From Elusimicrobia bacterium CG06_land_8_20_14_3_00_38_11 (lineage in GTDB: Bacteria > Elusimicrobiota > UBA8919), in contig PEVQ01000087.1 of the NCBI GenBank assembly GCA_002780205.1, positions 1 to 9,595 of the forward strand: a stretch of 9,595 nt of DNA, written 5' to 3'. How positions within the stretch are numbered: position 1 is the first letter of the stretch; the number at the start of each line of letters is the position of its first letter. The position numbers were made by a program, and so were the translations under genes. Positions 1 through 5,304 of this stretch are shown here, one piece after another. The notes below the pieces were generated by a model that saw only the letters and a program-made list of their open reading frames with translations, searched no databases and had not been told where the DNA came from.

Positions 1-523
1 CTTTTTTTATTTCTAGACCATCTAACTTTTCCGGTTCAAAAACATCAAAATCAATAATTGCAGAAATTTCTTTTGCTATTTTTATTTCCTCGGGAGTTGC
101 CTGTTTTCTCGAAGACCGCGGAGGAAAAACGGAAGCCCTTGTTTCAGAGCGAGTAGATTGATCCTGCGAAAAAAACCCGTCCGGTTTTTCAGGGACAGGA
201 AATGTTTTAGATTTTCCTAAACCGCCATGGTCCTCTGCCGGCGATCCCTTTTCTTCGCCCGCTATCGGCGGAGGCACCGAAACCGTCACGGACTGCAAAT
301 CCTTGATTTTATTTTCAAACTCTTCAACTCCTCCCGGAGTCATCTTGTAAATATACAGTGAAAAACTGAACTCTGCTGACTTTGATTTCCACGGCAAACC
401 GCAGCGTTTCCCGTAAAAATCCATGATTTTTTTTAAGTCGGCATACTCACACTGGATGTTAACTTTGTATCGCTCCGGATATTTCTCCGACGGATAAGGA
501 ATCATTTCCCATTTTGTTATCAT
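1..523 (-). CDS. Hypothetical protein, C-terminus beyond window; paralogous N-terminal domain
   Basis: The frame is open from ATG at 523 to the window edge (174 codons, no stop), so the C-terminus is missing. I do not recognise a named family. Residues 1-75 form a compact domain starting MITKWEMIP. It matches the start of the neighbouring gene (1682-609) at W5, P9, R18-Y19, C41, P44, K48 and L56-Y57, with almost identical spacing. Residues about 80-150 are a Pro/Ser/Glu/Lys-rich, probably disordered linker. From about residue 145 a new ordered segment begins (PEEIKIAKEISAIIDFDVFE) and runs off the edge. No clear ribosome binding site precedes the ATG; the start is chosen because it aligns with the start of the paralogue. 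It follows that gene by 85 bases on the same strand and may be co-transcribed with it and the pilus ATPase. Function unknown; an adaptor role in pilus or motility is only inferred from position. Confidence 0.75.
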   Translation of the reverse strand, partial: MITKWEMIPYPSEKYPERYKVNIQCEYADLKKIMDFYGKRCGLPWKSKSAEFSFSLYIYKMTPGGVEEFENKIKDLQSVTVSVPPPIAGEEKGSPAEDHGGLGKSKTFPVPEKPDGFFSQDQSTRSETRASVFPPRSSRKQATPEEIKIAKEISAIIDFDVFEPEKLDGLEIKK

Positions 524-545
524 TATTATTCGCTTCGCGAATACA

Positions 546-589
546 CAGAACTGACACAGAACTTAAACACTGAACTGACGCGGAACTTG
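546..589. repeat. Degenerate tandem repeat, 24-bp offset
   Basis: Two 20-base units, 546-565 (CAGAACTGACACAGAACTTA) and 570-589 (CTGAACTGACGCGGAACTTG), match at 16 of 20 positions, and each holds GAACT twice. They fill most of the gap between the two paralogous genes. No promoter or terminator is evident in them. Confidence 0.55.
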
Positions 590-608
590 CCGTGACTGTT
601 CCATGTTC

Positions 609-1682
609 CTACCTCAATTTTTTCTTTATAAGAAGCAATTCAATCGCCATGTCCACAAATAAAAATTTTTTATCAAGTTGACTTTGCTGGGCGACCATAT
701 ATAAAATTTCATTTCTTCTGCAGGCAGTATCTATAAAAAGCCGTATATCGTCAATACCGTCGGGAATAACGGCTAAAATAATATCCGCCTTTTTTAATTT
801 TGCGGCGGAGATAATTGAATTAAAATCATTGGACACTGTAGTGTTATATCCGGTTTCTGACACTTTTTCAAGATAAATCGGAATTTTCATTGTTTTTTCA
901 GTTATGGTCCTCAACTGGCTGATAAATTTTTCAAGCGTCTCCGGAGACGACAACGGATATAAATAGCCGACCTTTATTGACTCACCGGGCGAAGCGGCAG
1001 CAGGAAGTTCCTGCGGGGAAAGTCCCGGAGCGGCAATCGGAACTAACGGCGCGGGTTGAGACGAAACCGTCGTTTCTTTACCAACCGGCAACACTCCATC
1101 CGATGCTTCTTTTTCAGGATAAGGCGATACTGATGAAGATGCAGATTCGCCGAAGCGTTCAATCTCAATTTTCAAATCTTTCGGTGGTTCTTGTTTTGTT
1201 TCTACTGATATGGAAAGCGGTGAAATTTCTGTCTTTGTTTCAGTCGCTAAAATTGGCACATCCGTTCGAGCAACCGCTGCATTTTTTTCCTCCGATTTTT
1301 TTTCGGCAATTTCTTCTATACTTTCTATTTTTCCCGGTATTTCTTCTTCTATATGCCTCTGCTCGGATTTTGTTAAAGTGGAAAAAATATTGTTGAGGTC
1401 CGAAATGACGCTTTTTATCTCTTCCTCTTTTTTCAGTTCGTGAACGCTATCCGTTTCACCTAAAAAAAATTTGTAAATGTTTCTTCTTTCATCACGGGTA
1501 GAATTATCAACATAAAGTCCCCACAAGTATTTATCGTTTTTCAATTCAAACGGCTTGGAGCAAATTTTCGGAAACTTTTTTGCGACATCGTCGGCAACGG
1601 GCCGGTCGGATACCATTACAATATACCTGTTCTGATGACCTTCGTCAAATTCCGGCAATATAGTCCAATTAGTATCAGCCAT
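609..1682 (-). CDS. Hypothetical three-part protein downstream of pilT
   Basis: 357 residues, not recognised as a named family. Residues 1-76 are a small domain (MADTNWTILP...) sharing position-specific residues with the next gene downstream (W6, P10, R19-Y20, C41, P44, K48, L56-Y57). Residues about 80-135 are highly charged and probably helical or coiled coil. Residues about 135-233 are a Pro/Ala/Ser/Glu-rich linker. Residues 234-357 form a second ordered domain with alternating hydrophobic strands and helices (SIKVGYLYPL, ADIILAVIPDGIDDI, NEILYMVAQQ, FLFVDMAIELLLI), which looks Rossmann-like or receiver-like but lacks motifs I can assign. No signal peptide or membrane segment is seen, so it is probably cytoplasmic. 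It begins 66 bases after the PilT-family ATPase stop, suggesting co-transcription and possibly a pilus- or polarity-related role; that is inference. The ribosome binding site is weak, and the start is supported by alignment with the paralogue. Confidence 0.8.
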   Translation of the reverse strand: MADTNWTILPEFDEGHQNRYIVMVSDRPVADDVAKKFPKICSKPFELKNDKYLWGLYVDNSTRDERRNIYKFFLGETDSVHELKKEEEIKSVISDLNNIFSTLTKSEQRHIEEEIPGKIESIEEIAEKKSEEKNAAVARTDVPILATETKTEISPLSISVETKQEPPKDLKIEIERFGESASSSVSPYPEKEASDGVLPVGKETTVSSQPAPLVPIAAPGLSPQELPAAASPGESIKVGYLYPLSSPETLEKFISQLRTITEKTMKIPIYLEKVSETGYNTTVSNDFNSIISAAKLKKADIILAVIPDGIDDIRLFIDTACRRNEILYMVAQQSQLDKKFLFVDMAIELLLIKKKLR

Positions 1683-1713
1683 TTGAATACCAGAGATTAG
1701 AGATTAGAAAATT

Positions 1714-1745
1714 AGAGAATTAGTCAAGGCAACATCTAATTCTCT
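1714..1745. repeat. Perfect 10-bp inverted repeat after pilT
   Basis: Arms AGAGAATTAG (1714-1723) and CTAATTCTCT (1736-1745) are separated by 12 bases, just after the pilT stop. The flank 1692-1723 also repeats the word AGATTAG or close variants. A transcript hairpin is possible, but in the minus-strand direction no run of T follows, so I do not call it a terminator. Confidence 0.5.
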
Positions 1746-1748
1746 GTC

Positions 1749-2825
1749 TCACTTTTCTTCCCTGTCAATCCCTTTTACCTTCAGCATTAAATCGTCGGGA
1801 TTGGTTGCATTTTCAAGAGCATCTTCAAGCGTAATTTTTTTATCCTTGTAAAGTTTAATTATATCATTGTCAAATGTCCTCATACCGTAATACTCGCCCT
1901 GTTCCATCAACTTATAAATTTCAGCCGATTTACCTTCGGAGATGTTTTTTTTTACAAGCGAAGTTCCTATAAGAATTTCTGTGGCAGGAAGACGAATATC
2001 CCCCTTGATAGTAGGGATAAGCCGCTGGGCGATGATGCCTTTTACTACATTTGACAGAGCAAGACGCACCTGATGCTGCTGGTGCGGCGGGTAGGCGTCA
2101 ACTATTCTGTCCATCGTCTGGACGGTATCCATAGTATGAATCGTTGATAAAACAAGATGTCCTGTTTCGGCGGCGGTTAGCCCCGCTGATATCGCCTCAA
2201 AATCCCGCATTTCACCGATACAAACAACATCCGGGTCCTGTCTTAAAACATATTTCAATCCGCGTCCGAATGACTTCGTATCTGCCCCAACTTCCCGCTG
2301 AGAAATAAATGATTTTTTGTCTTTGTGAAAATATTCTATAGGGTCTTCAATGGTTACAATTTTATAGGCAAAACTTTCGTTTATATAATCTAATACCGCA
2401 TTCATAGTGGTGGTCTTTCCTGCACCGGTTATGCCCGCGAATAAAATAAGACCTCTGGGTTCTTCCGCGAGTTTCTTTAATATGTTAGCGGGAAGATTCA
2501 GTTCTTCGAATGTTTTTACTTTTAATGGAACAACTCTTAAAGTAAGTGCAACCGTTCCTCGCTGACGGTAGATATTAACCCTGAATCTTGAAACCCCTTC
2601 CAGACCGTAGGACATATCAATTTCGTCCTCGGCATCAAATATCTCTTTCTGCTCTTTACTTAAAAGTCCGTAGGCAATTTCTTCTATATGCTTGGAAGTG
2701 AAACTTTCAAAACCGGTGGACACAAGTTTTCCGTTAATTCTTATGGAAGGCGGACTGCCGACCTTAAAATGTATGTCCGAAATACCTTTTTTCAGCATCG
2801 TTTGCAAAAGTTCAGGAACATTCAT
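1749..2825 (-). CDS. pilT: PilT/PilU-family type IV pilus retraction ATPase
   Basis: A 358-residue cytoplasmic hexameric ATPase that drives disassembly of the type IV pilus from the inner-membrane base, giving twitching motility and DNA uptake. An N-terminal PAS-like PilT domain (about 1-100, SDIHFKVGSPPSIRINGKLV) precedes the RecA-like core. The core has Walker A GITGAGKTTT (131-140), Asp box TIEDPIE (158-164), Walker B DVVCIGEMRD (199-208) and His box HLVLSTIHT (223-231). Length is normal for the family. The C-terminus (GMRTFDNDIIKLYKDKKIT, then DALENA and DDLMLKVKG) resembles PilU as much as PilT, and the classical PilT AIRNLIRE box is replaced by EIYKLMEQG. A PilU-type accessory ATPase is therefore a real alternative. 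A good ribosome binding site (AAGGGG, five bases before the ATG) supports the start. It is followed by two paralogous unknown genes; no pilus assembly genes are in the window. Confidence 0.95.
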   Translation of the reverse strand: MNVPELLQTMLKKGISDIHFKVGSPPSIRINGKLVSTGFESFTSKHIEEIAYGLLSKEQKEIFDAEDEIDMSYGLEGVSRFRVNIYRQRGTVALTLRVVPLKVKTFEELNLPANILKKLAEEPRGLILFAGITGAGKTTTMNAVLDYINESFAYKIVTIEDPIEYFHKDKKSFISQREVGADTKSFGRGLKYVLRQDPDVVCIGEMRDFEAISAGLTAAETGHLVLSTIHTMDTVQTMDRIVDAYPPHQQHQVRLALSNVVKGIIAQRLIPTIKGDIRLPATEILIGTSLVKKNISEGKSAEIYKLMEQGEYYGMRTFDNDIIKLYKDKKITLEDALENATNPDDLMLKVKGIDREEK

Positions 2826-2852
2826 AATAACCCCTTATTGCGATAAAATTAA

Positions 2853-2881
2853 AACATAAAAAACTGTTTTTCCGACGACAA
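2853..2881 (-). promoter_or_regulatory. Candidate promoter upstream of pilT
   Basis: On the minus strand TTGTCG (2881-2876) and TATGTT (2858-2853) are separated by exactly 17 bases, each matching four of six consensus positions for the main sigma factor. A transcript would begin about 20 bases before the pilT ATG. The match is moderate and AT-rich DNA gives many such matches. Confidence 0.3.
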
Positions 2882-2887
2882 TTTATA

Positions 2888-2924
2888 AACTACTTTCATA
2901 CTTTCGCAACTACGAAAGTAGTTG
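2888..2924. repeat. Three mutually exclusive nested hairpins before pilT
   Basis: Within 37 bases three perfect inverted repeats share bases: AACTACTTTC/GAAAGTAGTT (2888-2897 with 2914-2923), TACTTTCG/CGAAAGTA (2899-2906 with 2913-2920) and CAACTAC/GTAGTTG (2907-2913 with 2918-2924, loop GAAA on the plus strand). Only one can form at a time. The site lies just downstream of the 93-residue gene and upstream of the pilT start. No T-run follows directly in the direction of transcription. Confidence 0.6.
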
Positions 2925-2941
2925 AATAGGTTTGCAAAAAA

Positions 2942-3223
2942 TTATTCTCTTAAAATCTTAATTCCTTTTTCCTGAATAATTTCAAGAGCAAGCGGGCCTA
3001 TAATAGTATTCTTAGAAATTTTTAATGTTTTCGATCCCGCTACAATTATTTTTCTTACTTCAAACTCCGTAATAAGATTTTTTTTTGTCGTAAGTGTTGA
3101 GCGCGATTTTATCCACTTATCCTTTGTGAAAAAACCGCTTTTGTATGATGTAATATTTTCACCTGACCTTTTATCGGCCATTTCGTCCGCTATCACATCA
3201 ATAATTTCTTTCTCGGTAACCAT
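2942..3223 (-). CDS. Small BMC-associated protein with encapsulation-like N-terminus
   Basis: 93 residues, no exact family recognised. Residues 1-19 (MVTEKEIIDVIADEMADKR) look like the short amphipathic helix that targets enzymes into bacterial microcompartments. Residues about 20-48 are a polar linker. Residues 49-92 contain NLITEFEVRKIIVAGSKTL, then NTIIGPLALEIIQEKGIKIL. From memory this resembles the short ITEEDVR...TPLARDLAKEKGI helical module found at the ends of several BMC-linked proteins, such as PduL- and EutT-type proteins. It lies directly downstream of the shell-protein gene, the right place for a BMC accessory or scaffold protein. No catalytic residues or metal motif are visible. 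The ribosome binding site before ATG 3223 is weak, so translation may depend on the upstream genes. It could instead be a fragment of a larger enzyme, but both ends look complete. The role is inferred. Confidence 0.75.
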   Translation of the reverse strand: MVTEKEIIDVIADEMADKRSGENITSYKSGFFTKDKWIKSRSTLTTKKNLITEFEVRKIIVAGSKTLKISKNTIIGPLALEIIQEKGIKILRE

Positions 3224-3231
3224 ATAAACTG

Positions 3232-3256
3232 CAATTAAAAATTCTCAATTAAAAAT
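3232..3256. repeat. Short direct repeat, CAATTAAAAAT twice
   Basis: The 11-base word CAATTAAAAAT occurs at 3232-3242 and 3246-3256, just upstream of the 93-residue gene on its strand. It is AT-rich and may be simple-sequence noise. It is recorded because neighbouring gaps hold similar short repeated words. Confidence 0.4.
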
Positions 3257-3301
3257 GAAAAATGTTTGATAAATAAAATCACTACAATTTTTAATTTTAA
3301 A

Positions 3302-3317
3302 TCCCGTTAAAACGGGA
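3302..3317. repeat. Perfect 7-bp hairpin with AA loop
   Basis: TCCCGTT (3302-3308), AA, AACGGGA (3311-3317) lies in the gap between the shell-protein gene and the 93-residue gene. On the minus strand it is followed by TTTAAAATT, not a clean T-run, so a weak terminator is possible but unconvincing. It resembles the CCCGAAT/ATTCGGG hairpin at 3664-3679. Confidence 0.55.
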
Positions 3318-3327
3318 CAAGTTTTTT

Positions 3328-3351
3328 AACTTTTAATTGCCTTTAAAAGTT
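3328..3351. repeat. Perfect 9-bp hairpin overlapping the bmc stop codon
   Basis: AACTTTTAA (3328-3336) and TTAAAAGTT (3343-3351) flank a 6-base loop. The right arm contains the last two sense codons and the TAA of the shell-protein gene. In the minus direction A residues follow, so it is not a classical terminator. It could protect the 3' end of an abundant shell-protein message; that is inference. Confidence 0.5.
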
Positions 3352-3636
3352 AGATTCTATTTTTTTGAGAACTTTTTCCAGCTGCTCGTCGGGCCGAGGA
3401 ATTACATGAATCGCGACAAGTTCGCCGACTTTCTGCGCAGCGGCAGCGCCGGCTTCAACTGCGGCGCGGACTGCTCCGACTTCTCCTCTGACCATAGTTG
3501 TAACAAGTCCCGTGCCGATTTTTTCAAATCCGACAAGACGAACCTTCGCCGCCTTAACCATTGCATCCGATGCCTCAATCATACCGATAAGTCCCCGCGT
3601 TTCAATCATCCCCAATGCATCTTTTACTTCTGCCAT
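3343..3636 (-). CDS. BMC-H hexameric microcompartment shell protein (PduA/EutM type)
   Basis: 97 residues, one BMC domain across the whole protein, the normal length for a canonical single-domain shell hexamer that tiles the facets of a bacterial microcompartment. Diagnostic segments are ALGMIETRGLIGMIEASDAM (7-26), the pore loop EKIGTG (38-43, close to KIGSG of PduA), LVTTMVRGEVGAVRAAVEAG (44-63) and the terminal HVIPRP (77-82). The GTG pore is small and polar, as in shells that pass small hydroxylated metabolites. The start at ATG 3636 is preferred because AGGAGG lies just upstream; a longer frame from 3687 would add 17 residues outside the domain and crossing a hairpin. It is the only shell gene here, with no BMC-P or BMC-T, so a complete shell needs genes elsewhere. 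Its DNA is visibly richer in GC than its neighbours, partly from Ala/Gly content. It sits between the DeoC fusion and the 93-residue gene. Confidence 0.97.
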   Translation of the reverse strand: MAEVKDALGMIETRGLIGMIEASDAMVKAAKVRLVGFEKIGTGLVTTMVRGEVGAVRAAVEAGAAAAQKVGELVAIHVIPRPDEQLEKVLKKIESNF

Positions 3637-3640
3637 ATTC

Positions 3641-3646
3641 CCTCCT
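3641..3646 (-). promoter_or_regulatory. Strong ribosome binding site of the shell gene
   Basis: AGGAGG on the minus strand, four bases from ATG 3636. It is the strongest Shine-Dalgarno sequence in the window. It fixes the start and fits the high copy number expected of a shell protein. Confidence 0.8.
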
Positions 3647-3663
3647 GATTCACTTTGCTCACT

Positions 3664-3679
3664 CCCGAATAAATTCGGG
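3664..3679. repeat. Perfect 7-bp hairpin with AA loop upstream of the shell gene
   Basis: CCCGAAT (3664-3670), AA, ATTCGGG (3673-3679), lying about 28 bases before the shell-protein start. It has the same design as the TCCCGTT hairpin on the other side of that gene. It may be a dispersed palindrome, an RNA-stabilising 5' hairpin or a processing site. Confidence 0.55.
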
Positions 3680-3695
3680 GGATACAATTGAATCT

Positions 3696-3719
3696 CAATT
3701 AGACCAATTGGACTAATTG
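3696..3719. repeat. 24-bp near-perfect palindrome
   Basis: CAATTAG (3696-3702) and CTAATTG (3713-3719) flank a CCAATTGG core (3704-3711); only the pair 3703/3712 fails to match. The same bases can be read as tandem GACYAATTG words. It lies between the DeoC fusion stop and the shell gene, and could be an operator or simple repeat DNA. Confidence 0.45.
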
Positions 3720-3741
3720 GATTTTTATCTATTTTTAATAC

Positions 3742-5244
3742 TTATTTTTTTTCGGTTTTCCCTGTAACAATCGCAACGGATGCTGATGCGCCTATTCTTG
3801 TAGCGCCGGCCGCCACCATTTTTATAGCATCCTCCTGAGTCCTTATTCCGCCGGATGCCTTAATGCCCATTGTCGGTCCTACCGTAGCGCGCATAAGTTG
3901 AATATCCTCAACAGTTGCACCCGAAGGCCCGAAACCGGTTGATGTCTTAACAAAATCTGCACCGGCTTCTTTTGACAGTTGGCATGCTTTTATTTTTTCA
4001 TCTTTTGTAAGATATGCCGTTTCTAAAATTACCTTTAAAATTTTCCCGCGGGTTGCTTCACGAATCGCTTTTATATCATCCAATACAAGTTGATAATTAC
4101 CGCTTTTTAACGCGCCCACATTTATAACCATATCTATTTCATCGGCACCATTTGCGATAGCATCTCTTGCCTCTATGACTTTTGCCATAGTGGTTGTAGC
4201 ACCAAGCGGAAATCCAATCACGACGGCAACTTTTATCGGTGAACCGGCAAGAAGTTTGCTGGAAAGCGAAACATATCCCGGATTTACGCAAACTGATGCA
4301 AAACTGTACTTTCTTGCTTCCTCGCAAAGTTTTCCGATTTCTTCCTGCGTGGCATTCGCTTTCAATAATGTATGGTCAATAAGCGGGGCAATCTGGTCGC
4401 CTATGTTTTTCGTATCTCTCGCAGAAATTCTATCTGCACCAGCGGCAACGATTGTCTGCACGGAACCCGACTTTTTTTCTACACATTTTCCGCATTCAAC
4501 GCACTCTATCTCTGGTTTTGTGAACGCGGGGCATTCATCGCCGACAATGGTCTTGAACTTAAATGACGACTTGCTTGTTTCAAGCGAAGGTCCGCCGATT
4601 TTGGATTTACTATCAAATACTTTTCCCGCAGACGACATTGTAATTTTTACTTCACGATTAGATGAAAAAGCGGTTGACGGCGAACCCGATACTTCACCTG
4701 CCAGTTCATTCGCCGATATAACTTTAATCCCGTAATTTTTAATCTGTCCGATATATTCCTCAACTTTTTTGTAAAGCGGACTATTTGACGGCGGCGGTGT
4801 ATAACAGGAACACCAGATTGAATCACGCACTGCGACAATCGGTATTCCTCTTTCAAGACAGCCGATAATTATGTTGGAGATAAGAGAATCTGGGACAAGC
4901 CCGGCGATTTTTGTAAGACCGTTAAGTGTCATAACCGGAATAATCAGCATATCCGCCCAGGAAGAAATTTCCGTCGGATTTTGATTGCCGTCATCTCTGA
5001 TTATTTCTGCTTTTATGCCTGAGAGTTTTTCAAATCCGATAATTTTTTCCGCACTCTTCGTTAAAAGAATTTTCGTCTCATAATTTTCTGAGATTTTTTT
5101 GGTTGCAAAAATTACATCGGTTAAATTTCTGTCGCCGCCCATAAAAATCGCCAGGATTTTTTGCTTGCCCGCGAGCGCATCCGATTTTTTAGAATACCTC
5201 GCCACAACCTCTTTCGTGATTTTTTCAACCATGTTTTTATCCAT
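3742..5244 (-). CDS. deoC: BMC-targeted flavoprotein-DeoC (deoxyribose-phosphate aldolase) fusion
   Basis: 500 residues, roughly twice a stand-alone DeoC. Residues 1-18 (MDKNMVEKITKEVVARYS) form an amphipathic helix typical of BMC encapsulation peptides. Residues about 29-182 are a flavoprotein-like Rossmann domain of the phosphopantothenoylcysteine-decarboxylase type (KILAIFMGGDRNLTD; ADMLIIPVMTLNGLTKIAGL; IPIVAVRD). A linker holds four cysteines (C238, then CVECGKC at 248-254) that could bind a metal or Fe-S cluster. The DeoC TIM barrel (about 285-495) keeps its key residues: Asp371 in EIDMV, the Schiff-base Lys433 in FVKTSTGFG and Lys462 in GIKASGGIRT. The known DeoC reaction cleaves 2-deoxyribose-5-phosphate to acetaldehyde and glyceraldehyde-3-phosphate; acetaldehyde is a reason for encapsulation. 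Start 5244 is chosen because GAGGAG lies 10 bases upstream; ATG 5253 would sit one base from it. The shell gene follows 105 bases downstream. The flavoprotein domain's role is unknown. Confidence 0.93.
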   Translation of the reverse strand: MDKNMVEKITKEVVARYSKKSDALAGKQKILAIFMGGDRNLTDVIFATKKISENYETKILLTKSAEKIIGFEKLSGIKAEIIRDDGNQNPTEISSWADMLIIPVMTLNGLTKIAGLVPDSLISNIIIGCLERGIPIVAVRDSIWCSCYTPPPSNSPLYKKVEEYIGQIKNYGIKVISANELAGEVSGSPSTAFSSNREVKITMSSAGKVFDSKSKIGGPSLETSKSSFKFKTIVGDECPAFTKPEIECVECGKCVEKKSGSVQTIVAAGADRISARDTKNIGDQIAPLIDHTLLKANATQEEIGKLCEEARKYSFASVCVNPGYVSLSSKLLAGSPIKVAVVIGFPLGATTTMAKVIEARDAIANGADEIDMVINVGALKSGNYQLVLDDIKAIREATRGKILKVILETAYLTKDEKIKACQLSKEAGADFVKTSTGFGPSGATVEDIQLMRATVGPTMGIKASGGIRTQEDAIKMVAAGATRIGASASVAIVTGKTEKK

Positions 5245-5254
5245 TTTTATCATT

Positions 5255-5260
5255 CTCCTC
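5255..5260 (-). promoter_or_regulatory. Ribosome binding site deciding the DeoC-fusion start
   Basis: GAGGAG on the minus strand lies 10 bases from ATG 5244 but only one base from ATG 5253, so the inner ATG is the likelier start. Confidence 0.65.
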
Positions 5261-5267
5261 GTCAGAA

Positions 5268-5291
5268 GTTATAGTACAAATGTACTATAAC
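5268..5291. promoter_or_regulatory. Perfect 11-bp palindrome upstream of the BMC genes (candidate operator)
   Basis: GTTATAGTACA (5268-5278) and TGTACTATAAC (5281-5291) are perfect complements with a 2-base centre. The site lies between the DUF4139 stop and the ribosome binding site of the DeoC fusion, where an operator controlling the BMC genes would be expected. On the minus strand TATAGT and TATAAC within the arms could serve as -10 elements, but no good -35 is visible. No T-run follows, which argues against a terminator. An RNA hairpin is the alternative. No regulator gene is in the window. Confidence 0.55.
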
Positions 5292-5304
5292 CAAATATAA
5301 CAAC

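Noticed and set aside
546..589. CRISPR array
   Set aside because: There are only two degenerate 20-base units with a 4-base gap and no spacer structure.
977..1396. 139-codon plus-strand open frame
   Set aside because: It lies opposite the linker of the 357-residue gene. Its hydrophobic look comes from the complement of Glu/Lys-rich codons.
3302..3351. Rho-independent terminator after the shell gene
   Set aside because: Two hairpins are present, but neither is GC-rich and followed by a T-run in the minus direction.
3637..3687. N-terminal extension of the shell protein by 17 residues
   Set aside because: The extension crosses a hairpin and the strong AGGAGG site, and falls outside the BMC domain.
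4175..4735. 186-codon open frame on the plus strand
   Set aside because: It is antisense to the DeoC fusion, which has intact domains and catalytic residues. The plus frame shows no family resemblance or convincing ribosome binding site.
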